A DNA stretch of 64,000 nucleotides from Limnephilus marmoratus (GCA_917880885.1 OU862913.1:40395460-40459459); one strand, 5' to 3'; shown: positions 44,001 through 51,552, numbered from the stretch's first letter. Translations and numbers: made by a program. The notes: generated by a model not told the origin, from the sequence alone.

Positions 44001-47000
44001 TATAAATTCATATATGACAGTGATAATAATTTTCATGTCATTGACCAATAAAATAACGACATTGAAATTTAGGATCATGATAGAAAAATACACAACAATA
44101 CCTATAACTGCCGAGCGATTCTATATCTTTTGTTGGATGGTTATTAGATAATGGACTTAATCTCCTGTCAGATTTGTGTGATTTTTACATCTTTTTTGTC
44201 ACATATTTAAGTTTAGATCGTTTTATACACGAATTCCTACAAGTATGCATGATTATTTATTCAATTACATGGAAAAAGCAACTTTGAGAATGTTTTTATT
44301 TCTAGCACCCCCTAACTGGTGAATCCGAAACAGCAATTGGGGGCGTAATGGAATACCACGACAGGGTTACATTTGTCACAACGGAGGGGACGTAACGGGA
44401 TACCTCGGCGAAGGGGGCGTAATGGGATAACACGATGGGGTTATTTTTTGCCGCAACGGAGGGGGCGTAATGGGATAGGGAAATATTTTTGTGGATGGAT
44501 GACGCCTAATGGGATGGGACGGGGCACAATAGGATGGGTTTTTCTGGGTCTCCGACCACCGCCAACTTTGAGAACGTTTTTATTTCTAGAATCCCCTAAC
44601 TGGTGAATCCGAAACAGCAATTGGGGGCGTAATGTGGGATGGTACGGGGCACGATAGGATGGGTTTTTCTGGGTCTCCGAACACCCCCCCAAAAGTCTGA
44701 AATGCCCTCCAATTTTCTCATGGTCTTCAACCGCCCCTCTGAAGGTCTAAAACGCCCCCAAGGGAGCGTTATGGCCCACGTTGAGAACCTATGTGTTAAA
44801 CACATCGATGGTTTGACATAATCTATTAACCTATTTGAGGCAGAGTCACGTTTAATGCCAACCGACCGCATGCTTAAAATACGAGCGTCATCTATACACG
44901 ACGCTATTACGTAATTATAATTGTTTAGATAATTAAATGTTTGATTCCTCGATTTGATTTGTTATCTTTAAACTGTTTAAATTACATCTACGTCTTTGAA
45001 TATTTTTTAAGTGACACTATATCCAATTAAAATGCGATTTATAAATCACGAAAAATCTGCCCGCCCGGAAGAAATATTTGATAATGTCGTGTGGCGGTAC
45101 AACACAAGCGCTCGCGGTTCAACAGATATCTATCTGCTCGCGCTTGTATCTGCGCGTGTGGCCATTACTTAAATGTGCTACACTACAGCTTCTTCTTATA
45201 AATACACTTTCAAGGTAGTTTGTATTACTCTTAGGAATATTAAATGTCTGCATGGCAAGTTTACTCGTAAATCAAAGTTACTATTGTATGTATTTTTCTA
45301 TGGATATTTTACAATCAAATCACTGCAGTTCAAAATTCAAATTAACCAACTTATTATATTATTAACCGAACCAATTATTTTATTATAAAGCATTTCTGTT
45401 ATTCTCACTGGTTCCACGATAATTGATTTCCCGACAGTGAGCCTCTCAGCATACTTATATATTATCCAGTTGGTTCAAGGAAAATACGGTATATCTTTTT
45501 ACACAAAATACAAATAAGTGTCTCCGAAGGGGTGTTCAGAAAGAATACACAGCCGATAAACAAAAGTATAAAACATATTTGACAGCTGTGGTGGTCCGTG
45601 AGCTTTCAGTGATCTAGAGTGCTAAGTTTTAAAAATACGACATTATTGATGTTGTTGTAGTTGAAAATGATTTTTTTTCCAATTTCAACTTTTTGTATGA
45701 AAAGGCTACTGCCTGAAATATGAAAACACTCTTCTCCCATACAATAGTCATTCAGTATACCCTATCCCTGTCCTGCCGGCTTCGCTACTACCTGGAATAT
45801 GAAAACACTCGCAAATTATTGATATTTGTAAAATATAATATGTCATTATTACTTCATTTATCTGAAGGATAGCATCATTTTATTTTATTTTTATTGTGAA
45901 AATATAATAAAGCTTTCAACTTTTTTTATAAAATGTGGGAGACGAAAATCATTGCTTTACCCTTTCCACTCTAAGTATTCTTTTGTTTTTATTACACCAG
46001 CGCTTTAGTTAAGCGAATTTGCGTTTTTTTTTAAGTTTTTGTTATTTTTTATAACTAAAATTGATATCGGTTTATATACCGCTAATAATATTTTTTGGTT
46101 GTAATCACTATAATATAAATAGCCAAAAGTTTAAATACTTTTAAAAACTAATTCTTTAAAACTGTTTGGCACTACTGTGTACTAGTGCCCACATCTACAT
46201 GTTTATGTACTCAGAGCCCAGTGCCACCAGAAAATCACTGTAACAATAATAATTCACTCTAGTGACCGGTGTAATTTGCCGGACTCGAAACATAAATTTA
46301 TTCCAAAATTTATTTGTACAAAAATTGGTTTGAAATAATGTACCTACCAATATAACCACGTACACAAAGATCTTCAATATAATCGTTATCATTTCTTTTT
46401 TACATTCTCTATAAAGTACTTACTTCGACTTTATATGTTTTATAATTATATCATTTTTATATTCTTTCATGTATTGCTTTCTATGTTCTATACTTTTCAT
46501 ATTATTTTTATATTCTACTATATTCTTTCATACTCTTTTATACTCTATAGTCATTTATTGTTTCCATACTCTTTAGGCATTTACATTCTTTTATATTCGT
46601 TTGTATTCTTTAAATTTCTTTAATATTATTTTATATATTATGTTAGCATTGCCGCTTATACGGCCATTTGCTAAACCAAAACCTGGAAAGGACACGCAAT
46701 ACATAGGCCAACAGAACTAGCTCAGAGCCGGCGCAAGCAAGGTTCCTCTTAAAACCAAGGCGAGTGTTGTGGTTCGCTTGTGAATTCCTCCTCCTTCTTT
46801 CCTCACAATCTCCAGGTCTCTTTCCTCAATCAGAACACAGTTTTGCACGTAAAGGGTTTATTCATTTAGAAGGAGACAGGGTTTTACAATTGCCAGCCTC
46901 GGCAAACTACGCATGGGTACTTGCTAGGTCTAGTATTTTAACATGGCGGGGAACTCTCTCTCACTCTCAACTCTCCACACGTGTTAGTGAATTTAAACGC

Positions 47001-49048
47001 GGGATGTAACACACCAGAGGGGACAAAGATTCATTTTACTCACAAAGCAGGATATGAGGTAGTCGTCAGACAGGCTACTGTGGGCTGGAGCCTTCTCGTG
47101 CACAATACACATTATAGAAACAATCACGAGTTTTTAGGTTCTCGAACAGCGCACTAGCGCAATCACTGTTGTCAAGCCCGCGACCAGCCGAGGAATGAAT
47201 GTCGGGGCCGATCGGCGCTTGGGCTACGGACCTCCGCGTGCGGAGAGGGGGGGCGGAGAGGGGGGGCGGAGAGGGGGCGGTGCAGCGAGCAGTGCACTGG
47301 GGGCCAATTCACTAGCTCCTCGCAACAGGAATAAGGGGGTCTATTCTTTATCTTTTGTAACGTAACAAATATGTATATTTATATATTCTTATTTTATTTT
47401 TTTATATTCTCACACATTTCTTTATATTGCATCTGTTAATATACTGTATATGAAAATCGACTAACACAACACAGGCATGTGCCTAGTATGGTGGTCGAAA
47501 AATCCCCAATTCATGTAACGAACAATTCAAAGAATAAAGAAACTTTAAAAAAAAACTCTTCTCCCATACAATCAGTATACCCTGTCCACGTACTGCCGAC
47601 CTCTCTACTACCTGGAATATGAAAACACTCTTCTCTCATACAATCAGTATACCCTGTCCATGTTCTGCTGACCTTGCTACTGCCAGGTATACAAAAGCAT
47701 TTCTCCCACACAAAGTATTATTCTTTATTCAAAGATTATTCCTATAACATCTAAGAAAAAATCTAATTTTTATCTATTATAAAATTAATACGTTTCAAAG
47801 GTTAAATAACAATCAGTGTCCGACCCAAATAGGGCTTTCTAACGAAACCAAAATTTTTATTTAGACATGTTAAAAACTTACTGTTTACAAACTATTTTTT
47901 ACACTTATGTAGACAGTAATCACTTGTTAAATAAAATTTAAAAAGAAAACAGTAACTGAGTATGTGAAAAAATATTTTATATATTCATTTTTATTTTTTA
48001 TATTACTGCAACAAAACAAACAAAAAATTAACATAACATGTTAACTGTTTCATATAACAAATATTTATCAATAATCAACACTTACATTATAAAGGAGGGA
48101 CCTTATTAAATGAATATTTAAATGTTTATTGCTTTCACAATCACAGCGTTCATATTACATGTTAAATGTAATAAAATATAATATAAAATTCATATTAAAT
48201 GTAATAAAATAAAATTATTAAAAATAACACAATCACTCCGGACCGGCCTGCGAACTTAGCTGATGATGGCGGGTGACACACGAGCCACGAACTCACCCGA
48301 AGTCAGTCGAACGACGCGCGATAATTCACGAACGCAGTGTTTCGGTGCGGCCGAAGGTTCGGCAGATTTTCTAGCGAAACCGAAACTGATGCCAAAACTA
48401 GGTTTTTTTGGCGAAACTTGCCAAAACCGAAGATTCAATCGGTCACTAATAACAATGCATTTTGGATAGTAAATTCCAAAGAATATGTACTATGTAGATG
48501 TACAAATGAATAGGAAATACAATGTGGTGTGTTTTCAGGAGTGCGCCTCCCCGAAGCACAGATTTATAGTGTGCTGCCCCTGGGTCCCAGGGCAAGAGAC
48601 AGGACTGAAAACAAGAGGTCAAACAAATACTCCTACCCCCAGAGAAGGTACCACACTTTCATTTCATGCTGTTTATTTACCTTCACCTGTGCGTTGTGTA
48701 ACTCAGGTGTGTCTGTTTTTTTGAAGGTGATAACTGTACGATCGTGGACACAGGAAAGGTGGGAACCTGCAGACCATTAGCCAACTGTCGTGCAGCGAAA
48801 GAGGCCGCGAATAAAGGAATTTTACCACAGGTAAAGAAATTAAAGTTTTATTATTATTTTAAATTAACATTTAAAAACTATTTACAATAATAATAAATGT
48901 TTGAATTTATAGGAATATTTTTTTAAATTACAGAAATGTGACTTAACTGATAATGAGTCGAAGTTGGTGTGCTGCGTGGTGACTAACTGTCCGCTGTTGC
49001 CGAAAGGACGTGTCACTCAACTACCGATTGGCTCCAAGGCCGCGGACT
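29029..49048 (+). CDS. Secreted triple clip-domain protein gene (3' end outside recognised region)
   Basis: Seven exons join in one open frame: 29,029-29,098, 33,299-33,402, 41,587-41,647, 43,821-43,930, 48,539-48,647, 48,727-48,830 and 48,934-49,048. They encode a signal peptide followed by three clip domains, each with six cysteines in the order C-x10-C-x5-C-x15/17-C-x9/10-CC. Clip domains are the N-terminal regulatory modules of arthropod serine proteases and their inactive homologues, which act in haemolymph cascades (melanisation, Toll activation, development). Intron phases run 1-0-1-0-1-0-1, so every clip is a symmetric two-exon cassette. The last donor (GTGAGT at 49,049) shows that the gene continues. 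A protease domain is expected but was not found in the window, so a clip-only protein cannot be ruled out. Three clips in series is an uncommon architecture. Confidence 0.85.
29099..30760. other. First intron, left part: AT-rich, no gene
   Basis: Long A/T runs and no coding motif. The plus frame at 30,301-30,525 has no domain and is not called. Confidence 0.5.
30762..31136 (+). mobile_element. tRNA-headed composite SINE
   Basis: The head (30,764-30,830) has an A-box-like GTGGTCGAGCTGTAAGG and a B box GGTTCGAATCC. It is followed by an AT-rich linker containing TTTCACAAATTAATTAATG and a body starting CTCCAAAGTGGAAGATACTC and ending GGCTCCAGACGGGAGCAG. This is the most complete plus-strand copy. 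The strand agrees with Pol III box order. Confidence 0.82.
31140..31800. other. Intronic AT-rich DNA
   Basis: Nothing recognised beyond short shadow frames and T-runs. Confidence 0.5.
31805..31871 (+). repeat. tRNA-Thr(CGU)-like 3' half
   Basis: GTCTCGTTGGACGA resembles an anticodon arm with CGT, followed by a complete T arm CTGGG-TTCGAGT-CCCAG, an acceptor 3' strand TTGCCAC and an encoded CCA-like end. The 5' acceptor strand and D arm are not recognisable, so this is a decayed tRNA copy or SINE head. Confidence 0.5.
32068..32130 (+). pseudogene. Short RT scrap
   Basis: Plus reading YGFHKGRSASDVIAIFTKLI matches the YGFRKGRSASDAIANFTKLI block of the LINE RT at 52.9 kb. It is about 60 bases long and in an intron. 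Confidence 0.75.
32135..33060 (-). mobile_element. 5'-truncated LINE tail
   Basis: A poly(A) end (T-runs at 32,135-32,171) is followed on the minus strand by a degraded LINE C-terminus, best seen as KIPEIFNALPENIKN near 32,540, which resembles the NSLPEKIRN and NMLPAEIKN motifs of other tails in the window. Stops and shifts are frequent. The catalytic RT is absent. Confidence 0.6.
33061..33290. other. Intron end before clip exon 2
   Basis: No element recognised. TTGATAATTG-type AT sequence leads to the acceptor of exon 2. Confidence 0.4.
33299..33402 (+). CDS. Clip gene exon 2: clip 1, N-terminal half
   Basis: After a splice acceptor (GAAG at 33,298) it encodes GDNCNMVDIGRAGVCKPFAN and CQTAKEAAYKGILPQ, holding cysteines 1-3 of clip 1. 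It ends in phase 0 at donor GTACAT. It is strikingly similar to exon 6 (clip 3). Confidence 0.9.
33940..34432 (+). repeat. Dispersed repeat, longest copy
   Basis: Begins CTCCTGGAAGACCTTGAGG and ends GGCGATACCCATGCCCGCC. It shares many blocks with 42,630-42,920 (GGAGTGATGGACGTGTGAA, TTGGGGTGATTTATGG, GGTTATCCAATAAATGGTTC) and with 20,915-21,160. There is no ORF or tRNA box. The LINE 5' UTR starts close to its right end. Confidence 0.75.
34598..35356 (+). CDS. LINE ORF1, N-terminal part
   Basis: A 252-residue Lys/Glu-rich protein. Residues about 1-75 are predicted coiled coil. YASALSNNKN (about 86) and AILITSKNTLKAEDI (about 107) open a gag-like RNA-binding region of the kind found in jockey-group ORF1, with ISCQKKEDAEKL (about 148). 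The frame stops immediately after a run of 11 A residues (35,344-35,354). A one-base shift there would continue into the zinc-knuckle frame (KINIKFQRVYVNDC), so this is one ORF1 split by a homopolymer. Confidence 0.8.
   Translation: METEEIFKNIKDLVNKITSVKDSKIKLTLEQNIVSLEEKIQHKLISLQKKIIELQEIKIKNNHHYTQKLEEIHQNNKKSYASALSNNKNFVETSYNAEQKYAILITSKNTLKAEDIKIKIQKNINLTKIKVGVNGVKKIGEQKLVISCQKKEDAEKLTEEINKVIGKEVSAEEIKKRKPCLMLKSLQCQLTEEEIIDGIVQQNEGLTLEDKKDIKLIKELKNKYNEGKENDTTNYIIETTGKLRKKLIEKKK
35357..35667 (+). CDS. LINE ORF1, zinc-knuckle part in shifted frame
   Basis: Carries a perfect CCHC knuckle CYHCLKFGHTAQRC (C-x2-C-x4-H-x4-C), a second CPHCTKEHILSKC (C-x2-C-x3-H-x4-C) and a third partial CNNC...H. 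These nucleic-acid-binding modules end the ORF1 of many arthropod LINEs. It is placed 18 bases after the first half and in another frame. An ATG at 35,374 exists, but shift through the A11 run is the more natural reading. It ends with a natural stop. Confidence 0.8.
35690..36440 (+). pseudogene. Degenerate first endonuclease-like block
   Basis: Between ORF1 and the main ORF2 lie broken frames that echo an APE endonuclease: FTQFHENIKSVKNFFEILII (compare the usual LHLNIRS start), YSIPGYQVTIISINKNSDIG, YIAIYPTHKSTVQQFI and IIIRDMHLNIVNDY (compare GDFNIN). The order matches the domain, but stops and shifts interrupt it. Either ORF2 once had an upstream endonuclease from another LINE, or an element is nested here. 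This rests on motif order only. Confidence 0.45.
36426..39094 (+). pseudogene. LINE ORF2: endonuclease plus reverse transcriptase
   Basis: The endonuclease spans 36,426 to about 37,150: FHINIRSM, IILSETFTND (catalytic Glu), AGDFNINI, and TDHHACILF in the shifted frame. RT follows: GGSSPGFDLITV, NYSPICLISNIGKIFEKI, IDLRKAFDSISHEILL, GIPQGTVKGPILF, ASYADDTVL-type YADD at about 38,530, then LLSLNGD. Breaks: a shift at an A-run near 37,055 and a TAA at 38,651-38,653, after which the same frame continues (TFVIPFAIHKNDTPK, KYLGVIIDKKLKW) to KKPSDY. The tail after KKPSDY (ANASMEEWY) differs from the 0.5-kb copy. NYSPI replaces the usual NYRPI. The copy is inactive. Confidence 0.85.
39160..39235 (+). 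repeat. A-rich AAATAAA tail of the LINE
   Basis: Repeated AAATAAAAA units at the 3' end of the mosaic LINE, consistent with a retrotransposon tail that has expanded as a microsatellite. Confidence 0.8.
39236..41586. other. Long intron stretch, mostly featureless
   Basis: AT-rich with no gene. A block at 41,180-41,275 (GGGTCTCCTGTGATTAAACG) matches, inverted, the 3' region of the LINE at 51.07 kb. A weak B-box-like GGTCCGGAGTTTGATTTC near 39,935 is too degraded to call. Confidence 0.5.
41587..41647 (+). CDS. Clip gene exon 3: clip 1, C-terminal half
   Basis: Acceptor TTTTCAG, then TCDVKGSVQIVCCPPVTVIE: cysteines 4-6 of clip 1 with the diagnostic adjacent CC, then a short linker. It ends in phase 1 at donor GTACGG. 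Confidence 0.9.
41648..42629. other. Intron between clip exons 3 and 4, left part
   Basis: No gene or repeat recognised; AT-rich. The 42,438-42,635 plus frame lacks a domain. Confidence 0.5.
42630..42920 (+). repeat. Dispersed repeat, second copy
   Basis: Shares GGAGTGACGAACGTATGAA, CCTGCCACGCAGCTGGTGGG, TTGGGGTAATCTATGG and GGTTATCCAATAAATGGTTC with 33,940-34,432. It is followed at once by the T-run (A-tail on minus) of a SINE. Confidence 0.75.
42925..43345 (-). mobile_element. tRNA-headed composite SINE, most complete copy
   Basis: On the minus strand it begins GACGGCCTCCGTAGTCCAG with A box AGTGGCTAAGACTC and B box GGTTCGAACCC (43,262-43,345). An AT-rich linker and the GTTCCAGAGTAGAAGATAC body follow, then the block around CCCCAATTGGGG, GGCTCCAGACGGGAGCAG, and finally an A-tail (T-run at 42,926-42,941). 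Length is about 420 bp. The head and body always co-occur in this order, so they form one Pol III-type retroposon. Confidence 0.85.
43725..43786 (+). repeat. Truncated tRNA-like SINE head near clip exon 4
   Basis: GTCCTCCGTGATCGAGGGGT followed by the perfect anticodon-arm hairpin CTGGACTAGGAATCCAG and AGGTCACG. The B box is lost. It ends about 35 bases upstream of the exon-4 acceptor, in the region where the branch point should lie. Confidence 0.6.
43821..43930 (+). CDS. Clip gene exon 4: clip 2, N-terminal half
   Basis: Acceptor GTTGCAG, then EDLCVVAGTGQRGVCRHVMK and CPVALEAALRGIPRPPQ with cysteines 1-3 of clip 2. The phase-0 donor is GTGAAT. A truncated tRNA-like SINE head ends only about 35 bases upstream of the acceptor. 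Confidence 0.9.
43931..44303. other. Intronic, no feature seen
   Basis: AT-rich DNA after clip exon 4 with nothing recognisable. Confidence 0.4.
44304..44780 (+). repeat. G-rich imperfect tandem repeats
   Basis: The motif GGGGGCGTAATGGGATA recurs (about 44,340, 44,385, 44,408, 44,464 and 44,627). Larger direct repeats also occur: CCTAACTGGTGAATCCGAAA at 44,311 and 44,592, and ATAGGATGGGTTTTTCTGGG at 44,529 and 44,653. It is much GC-richer than its surroundings and shows overlapping shadow frames on both strands that I do not call. Confidence 0.8.
44781..45690. other. Intronic AT-rich DNA
   Basis: No gene or repeat that I can support. Confidence 0.4.
45695..45810 (+). repeat. ~80-bp tandem repeat, left piece of interrupted array
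   Basis: Contains CTACTGCCTGAAATATGAAA, ACACTCTTCTCCCATACAAT, CAGTATACCCTATCC and a second CTACTACCTGGAATATGAAA. It stops at AACACTC, where the LINE-tail copy begins; the array resumes at about 47,553. Confidence 0.85.
46435..46640 (+). repeat. TTTATATTCTT-rich low-complexity tract
   Basis: Irregular repeats of TTTATATTCT/ATACTCTTT. The open frame across it is a low-complexity artefact. Confidence 0.7.
46640..47366 (-). repeat. Candidate solo LTR
   Basis: On the minus strand it starts TGTTACGTTAC (plus end at 47,366), as does the segment at 7643 (TGTTACGATTC). It shares GTCGGGGCCGATC and GCGTGCGGAGAGG with that segment and is much GC-richer than the element it interrupts. It contains a GGGGGGCGGAGAG triplication at 47,240-47,280. 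No internal coding region is present, so a solo LTR is the likeliest reading; the inner boundary is approximate. Confidence 0.45.
47553..47720 (+). repeat. ~80-bp tandem repeat, right piece of interrupted array
   Basis: Two units: ACTCTTCTCCCATACAATC, CAGTATACCCTGTCCACGT, CTACTACCTGGAATATGAAA, and again ACTCTTCTCTCATACAATC, ending CTACTGCCAGGTATACAAAA. The minus frame at 47,511-47,711 is a shadow of the repeat. Confidence 0.9.
47814..48448. mobile_element. hAT-type MITE with 8-bp target duplication
   Basis: Flanked by identical ATAACAAT at 47,806-47,813 and 48,449-48,456. Ends are CAGTGTCCGA and, inverted, TAGTGACCGA. The right part is rich in TTCGGTTT/CGAAACCGAA motifs typical of hAT ends. 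An 8-bp duplication with CAGTG-type termini is diagnostic of hAT. The 635-bp interior has no transposase. It lies in the intron just before clip exon 5. Confidence 0.88.
48539..48647 (+). CDS. Clip gene exon 5: clip 2, C-terminal half plus linker
   Basis: Acceptor TTTTCAG, then ECASPKHRFIVCCPW with cysteines 4-6, followed by a polar Thr/Pro linker (TNTPTPRE). Two phase-1 donors are possible, GTCAAA at 48,618 and GTACCA at 48,648. The second gives the longer linker usual between clips and is preferred; alternative use of both is possible. Confidence 0.8.
48727..48830 (+). CDS. Clip gene exon 6: clip 3, N-terminal half
   Basis: Encodes GDNCTIVDTGKVGTCRPLAN and CRAAKEAANKGILPQ. It has the same length (104 bases), the same phases and about two thirds identical residues compared with exon 2. 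Cysteines 1-3 of clip 3 are present. The donor GTAAAG is phase 0. Confidence 0.92.
48934..49048 (+). CDS. Clip gene exon 7: clip 3, C-terminal half plus linker
   Basis: Acceptor TTACAG, then KCDLTDNESKLVCC (cysteines 4-6), VVTNCPLLPKGRVTQL and PIGSKAAD, ending in phase 1 at a strong donor GTGAGT. The extra cysteine in VVTNC could tether the clip to a downstream domain. The following exon was not recognised in the remaining 15 kb. Confidence 0.9.
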
Positions 49049-49098
49049 GTGAGTTTCACAAATCCTCTGATTTTTTCTAAAATTGTTATATTGCATTT

Positions 49099-49230
49099 CG
49101 GCAGTGGTTCCCAAATTTGCCCTTACGAACTCCCCATGGGTCCTCAGGATCGTTGAAAGGGTCCGTGTAAAATTAAAATTGAGTTGGGAGTCCCTGAACA
49201 ACGTCAGTGAGTCCGTGCAAGGTTTAATAT
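49099..49230 (+). repeat. hAT-like terminus (CAGTGGTTCCCAAA)
   Basis: CAGTGGTTCCCAAATTTGCC resembles the common hAT end CAGTGGTTCYCAAA. The partner end was not found, so only a terminal fragment is claimed. Confidence 0.35.
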
Positions 49231-49403
49231 AAATAAAAAATTGCCTCGGATTTGATTTTGCAAATGTTTAGCGCTAAACGGAGGAACAGTGTGTATCGTT
49301 ATCGTTGAAAGCTAACATTTGTAGATTTGGTATCGATATATCGTTAGATAACTATATTACCTAATAATTATACCATTATGAATATATTACTGTACCTTAA
49401 AGC

Positions 49404-49560
49404 AGGGATGGGGAACCTTTTAGCGTCGCGGGCCATTTGGATGTTTATACTTTAACCCGCGGGCCGCACTCCGATTTCCTTTCCGTCCCGGGGGGGAGGG
49501 GGAGCCACAGTATAGGTACACTCAAAACATGCAAAATGTTTTCCTAAAATTCTGGCTGCA
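49404..49560 (+). repeat. hAT-like terminus (CAGGGATGGGGAACCTTTT)
   Basis: CAGGGATGGGGAACCTTTT followed by GCGGGCC twice matches a widespread hAT end pattern. The other end is not recognisable in the window. Confidence 0.45.
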
Positions 49561-49954
49561 CATAGTCTGCAACCAGAATTTAATAACTGCACTTTGAACA
49601 TGAGAATGGTTTCCGTCAAAATGCATCAGCAGATGAAACCACAACTGAAATTTTTCGTTGGATTCTGAACACTGAACTAGTTTCAATTTAGATTAAATTG
49701 GCATGCGGGGAATTGAAACTACACTTAGAACATGAAAATGGCTGTCCTCTAATTCTAGCAGCATAAACTACGAAACTAGAATTTTATAAGTGCACTTCCA
49801 ACATAAGAAATGCGTAAGCAAATAAAATCACACCTAATGCGTTTTCGTTGAATTCTTAACACAGAACTGGTTTTAATTACAGGTTGAATCTGTACGCGGG
49901 AAATTAAAACTATTCTCAGATCGTGAAATTGCTTTCCTCCAATACTGGCAGTGC
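49561..49954. other. Imperfect ~200-bp repeat, uncharacterised
   Basis: Two loosely similar halves share GCATAGTCTGC/GCATAAACTACG, CCAGAATTTAATAACTGCACTT versus CTAGAATTTTATAAGTGCACTT (compared in short pieces) and GAATTCTTAACACAGAACTGG versus the earlier GGATTCTGAACACTGAACTAG. It may be the body of the adjacent hAT-like element. No ORF. Confidence 0.45.
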
Positions 49955-51552
49955 ATATTTTTTTTTTTTTTTTTTTTTAAGTTTTCTTTATTCATTGAAA
50001 ATTTTTTTTTACAAATGTTGGGGATTTTTCGACCACCATGCTAGGCACATGCCCGTGTTGTGGTGGTCGATTTTTTATACAGTAAATTAACATATGCAAT
50101 ATAAAGAATGTGTGAGATTATTAAGAAAATATATACATAAATAATATAATAATAAAGAATATTATATAATACAAAATAGTATAAAAGAATTTAATTTAAA
50201 AGATTTACGAGTATAAAATCAGAGAGAGTACTTAATGGTAAGCAAATGAGGAAGGATTTTTATGTTGAAAATCTACATTATTTAACACCAATTTTTGTAC
50301 AATTAAATGTTGGGCTTTATTCTTCAAGTCCGGCGAATTACATTGAACAGCTGTACAGTAAGTATGTAGTATATAGTATAGTTGTTCATGTTTCAGTCCG
50401 GCGAATACTAAATTATAATTATTGTTACCATGGTTATTGCTGGGAAGTACATACGGGACTTCGTCGGATTCGATACACAGTGGTGCCAAACAGTTTTAAG
50501 TGAATAGTCTAAAAGTATTTAAACTTTCAGCTAATTATATTTTTAGTAATTACATATAGTTCTTTACCGACAAAAAAACTTTTTTTGGTGGTATATAATC
50601 TATTATCAATTTTATTTATAAAAAGTAACTAAAACTTGAATACACAGTTTCGTCGTGGAGCTGGTGAAATAAAACCAAGAAACTAAGAACAAAAAAAAAA
50701 AAAAATCATAAAGGCTTGGAGTGGAAAGGGCTAAGAGATGATTTTCCTTTCTCCCATTTTAATAAAAAAAAGGTTTTAGGTTTATTATATTTTCACAATG
50801 AAAATAAAACAAAATAATAATAAATAAAATGATAATAAAATAAAATGATGTTTTCCTCCAAATAAATTAAGTAAAATGGTATATTATATTATACAGATAA
50901 CAGTAATAAAAGCAGTTTAGGCAAATGTTGACCTTCATAATAAAATTATATTATATAATTTTATATCTATCCCTTGCAGAAAATGTTAAGTTAAGTCAAT
51001 TAAGTTAGTTTAGGTAATCTATTTAATTTAAGTTGATTCAAGTTAGCCTAAATTAATGATGTGAGACATTCTTTAACCCGTTTAATCACAGGAGACCAGA
51101 TTTGTCCCAACGCACATAGGTCTCACATAAGACGCCGTAATTCCCTTACTATCATAGTTAGAAATATGTTCTAATCGGTGTTAGAAAGAGAAAACATCAT
51201 GCTTTATATTCAAATCTAAAAAATAGCCACCAAAAAAGTAAAATGTACACTTTTATGTACACAAAGTTATGAATCGCAAATTGAAAAAAGAATTTGAAAT
51301 TTCGGGAATTTTTTAAAAAAAATTTTCATAGAGCGACAAAAAATTGAGGTTACAATATGTGTTTGTTATACATTTGTCTAATAAAATATGCATGTGTTTT
51401 TATTTTATTTTATTATCAGTAACTTTAGTTAGAAAAAACATAAGGTGAGCCATTTTGAAAACTTTTTTATGTTTGTATGCAAAAGTTTTATAATTTAAAA
51501 AAAATATATATTTTTCTAATTCTATAATTTGAAAGCGTATTTCATCAACTTT

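Larger units (their letters stand above)
45811..47555 (+). mobile_element. LINE 3'-UTR copy (5'-truncated), itself carrying an LTR insertion
   Basis: It matches the minus-strand stretch 49,955 to about 50,800 in order: ATTGTGAAAATATAATAAA, CCCTTTCCACTC, AAAACTGTTTGGCAC, TACAAAAATTGGT, then CATGTGCCTAG-ATGGTGGTCG and AAAAATCCCC, ending in AATAAAG and an A-tail at 47,546-47,555. The 49.96-kb sequence follows a LINE ORF2, so this is best read as a 3'-end-only copy of that family inserted into the tandem array. A gypsy-like LTR candidate interrupts it at about 46,640-47,366. Confidence 0.75.

Noticed and set aside
44373..44871. Overlapping Arg/Gly/Pro-rich frames on both strands
   Set aside because: They are read-throughs of the G-rich tandem repeat and exist on both strands at once.
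46435..46623. 62-residue Phe/Tyr/Ile-rich frame resembling a membrane protein
   Set aside because: Product of a TTTATATTCTT low-complexity tract inside a LINE-tail copy.
50246..50503. Plus and minus 85-residue frames
   Set aside because: They lie in the LINE 3' region that is non-coding in the second copy at 46.2 kb.
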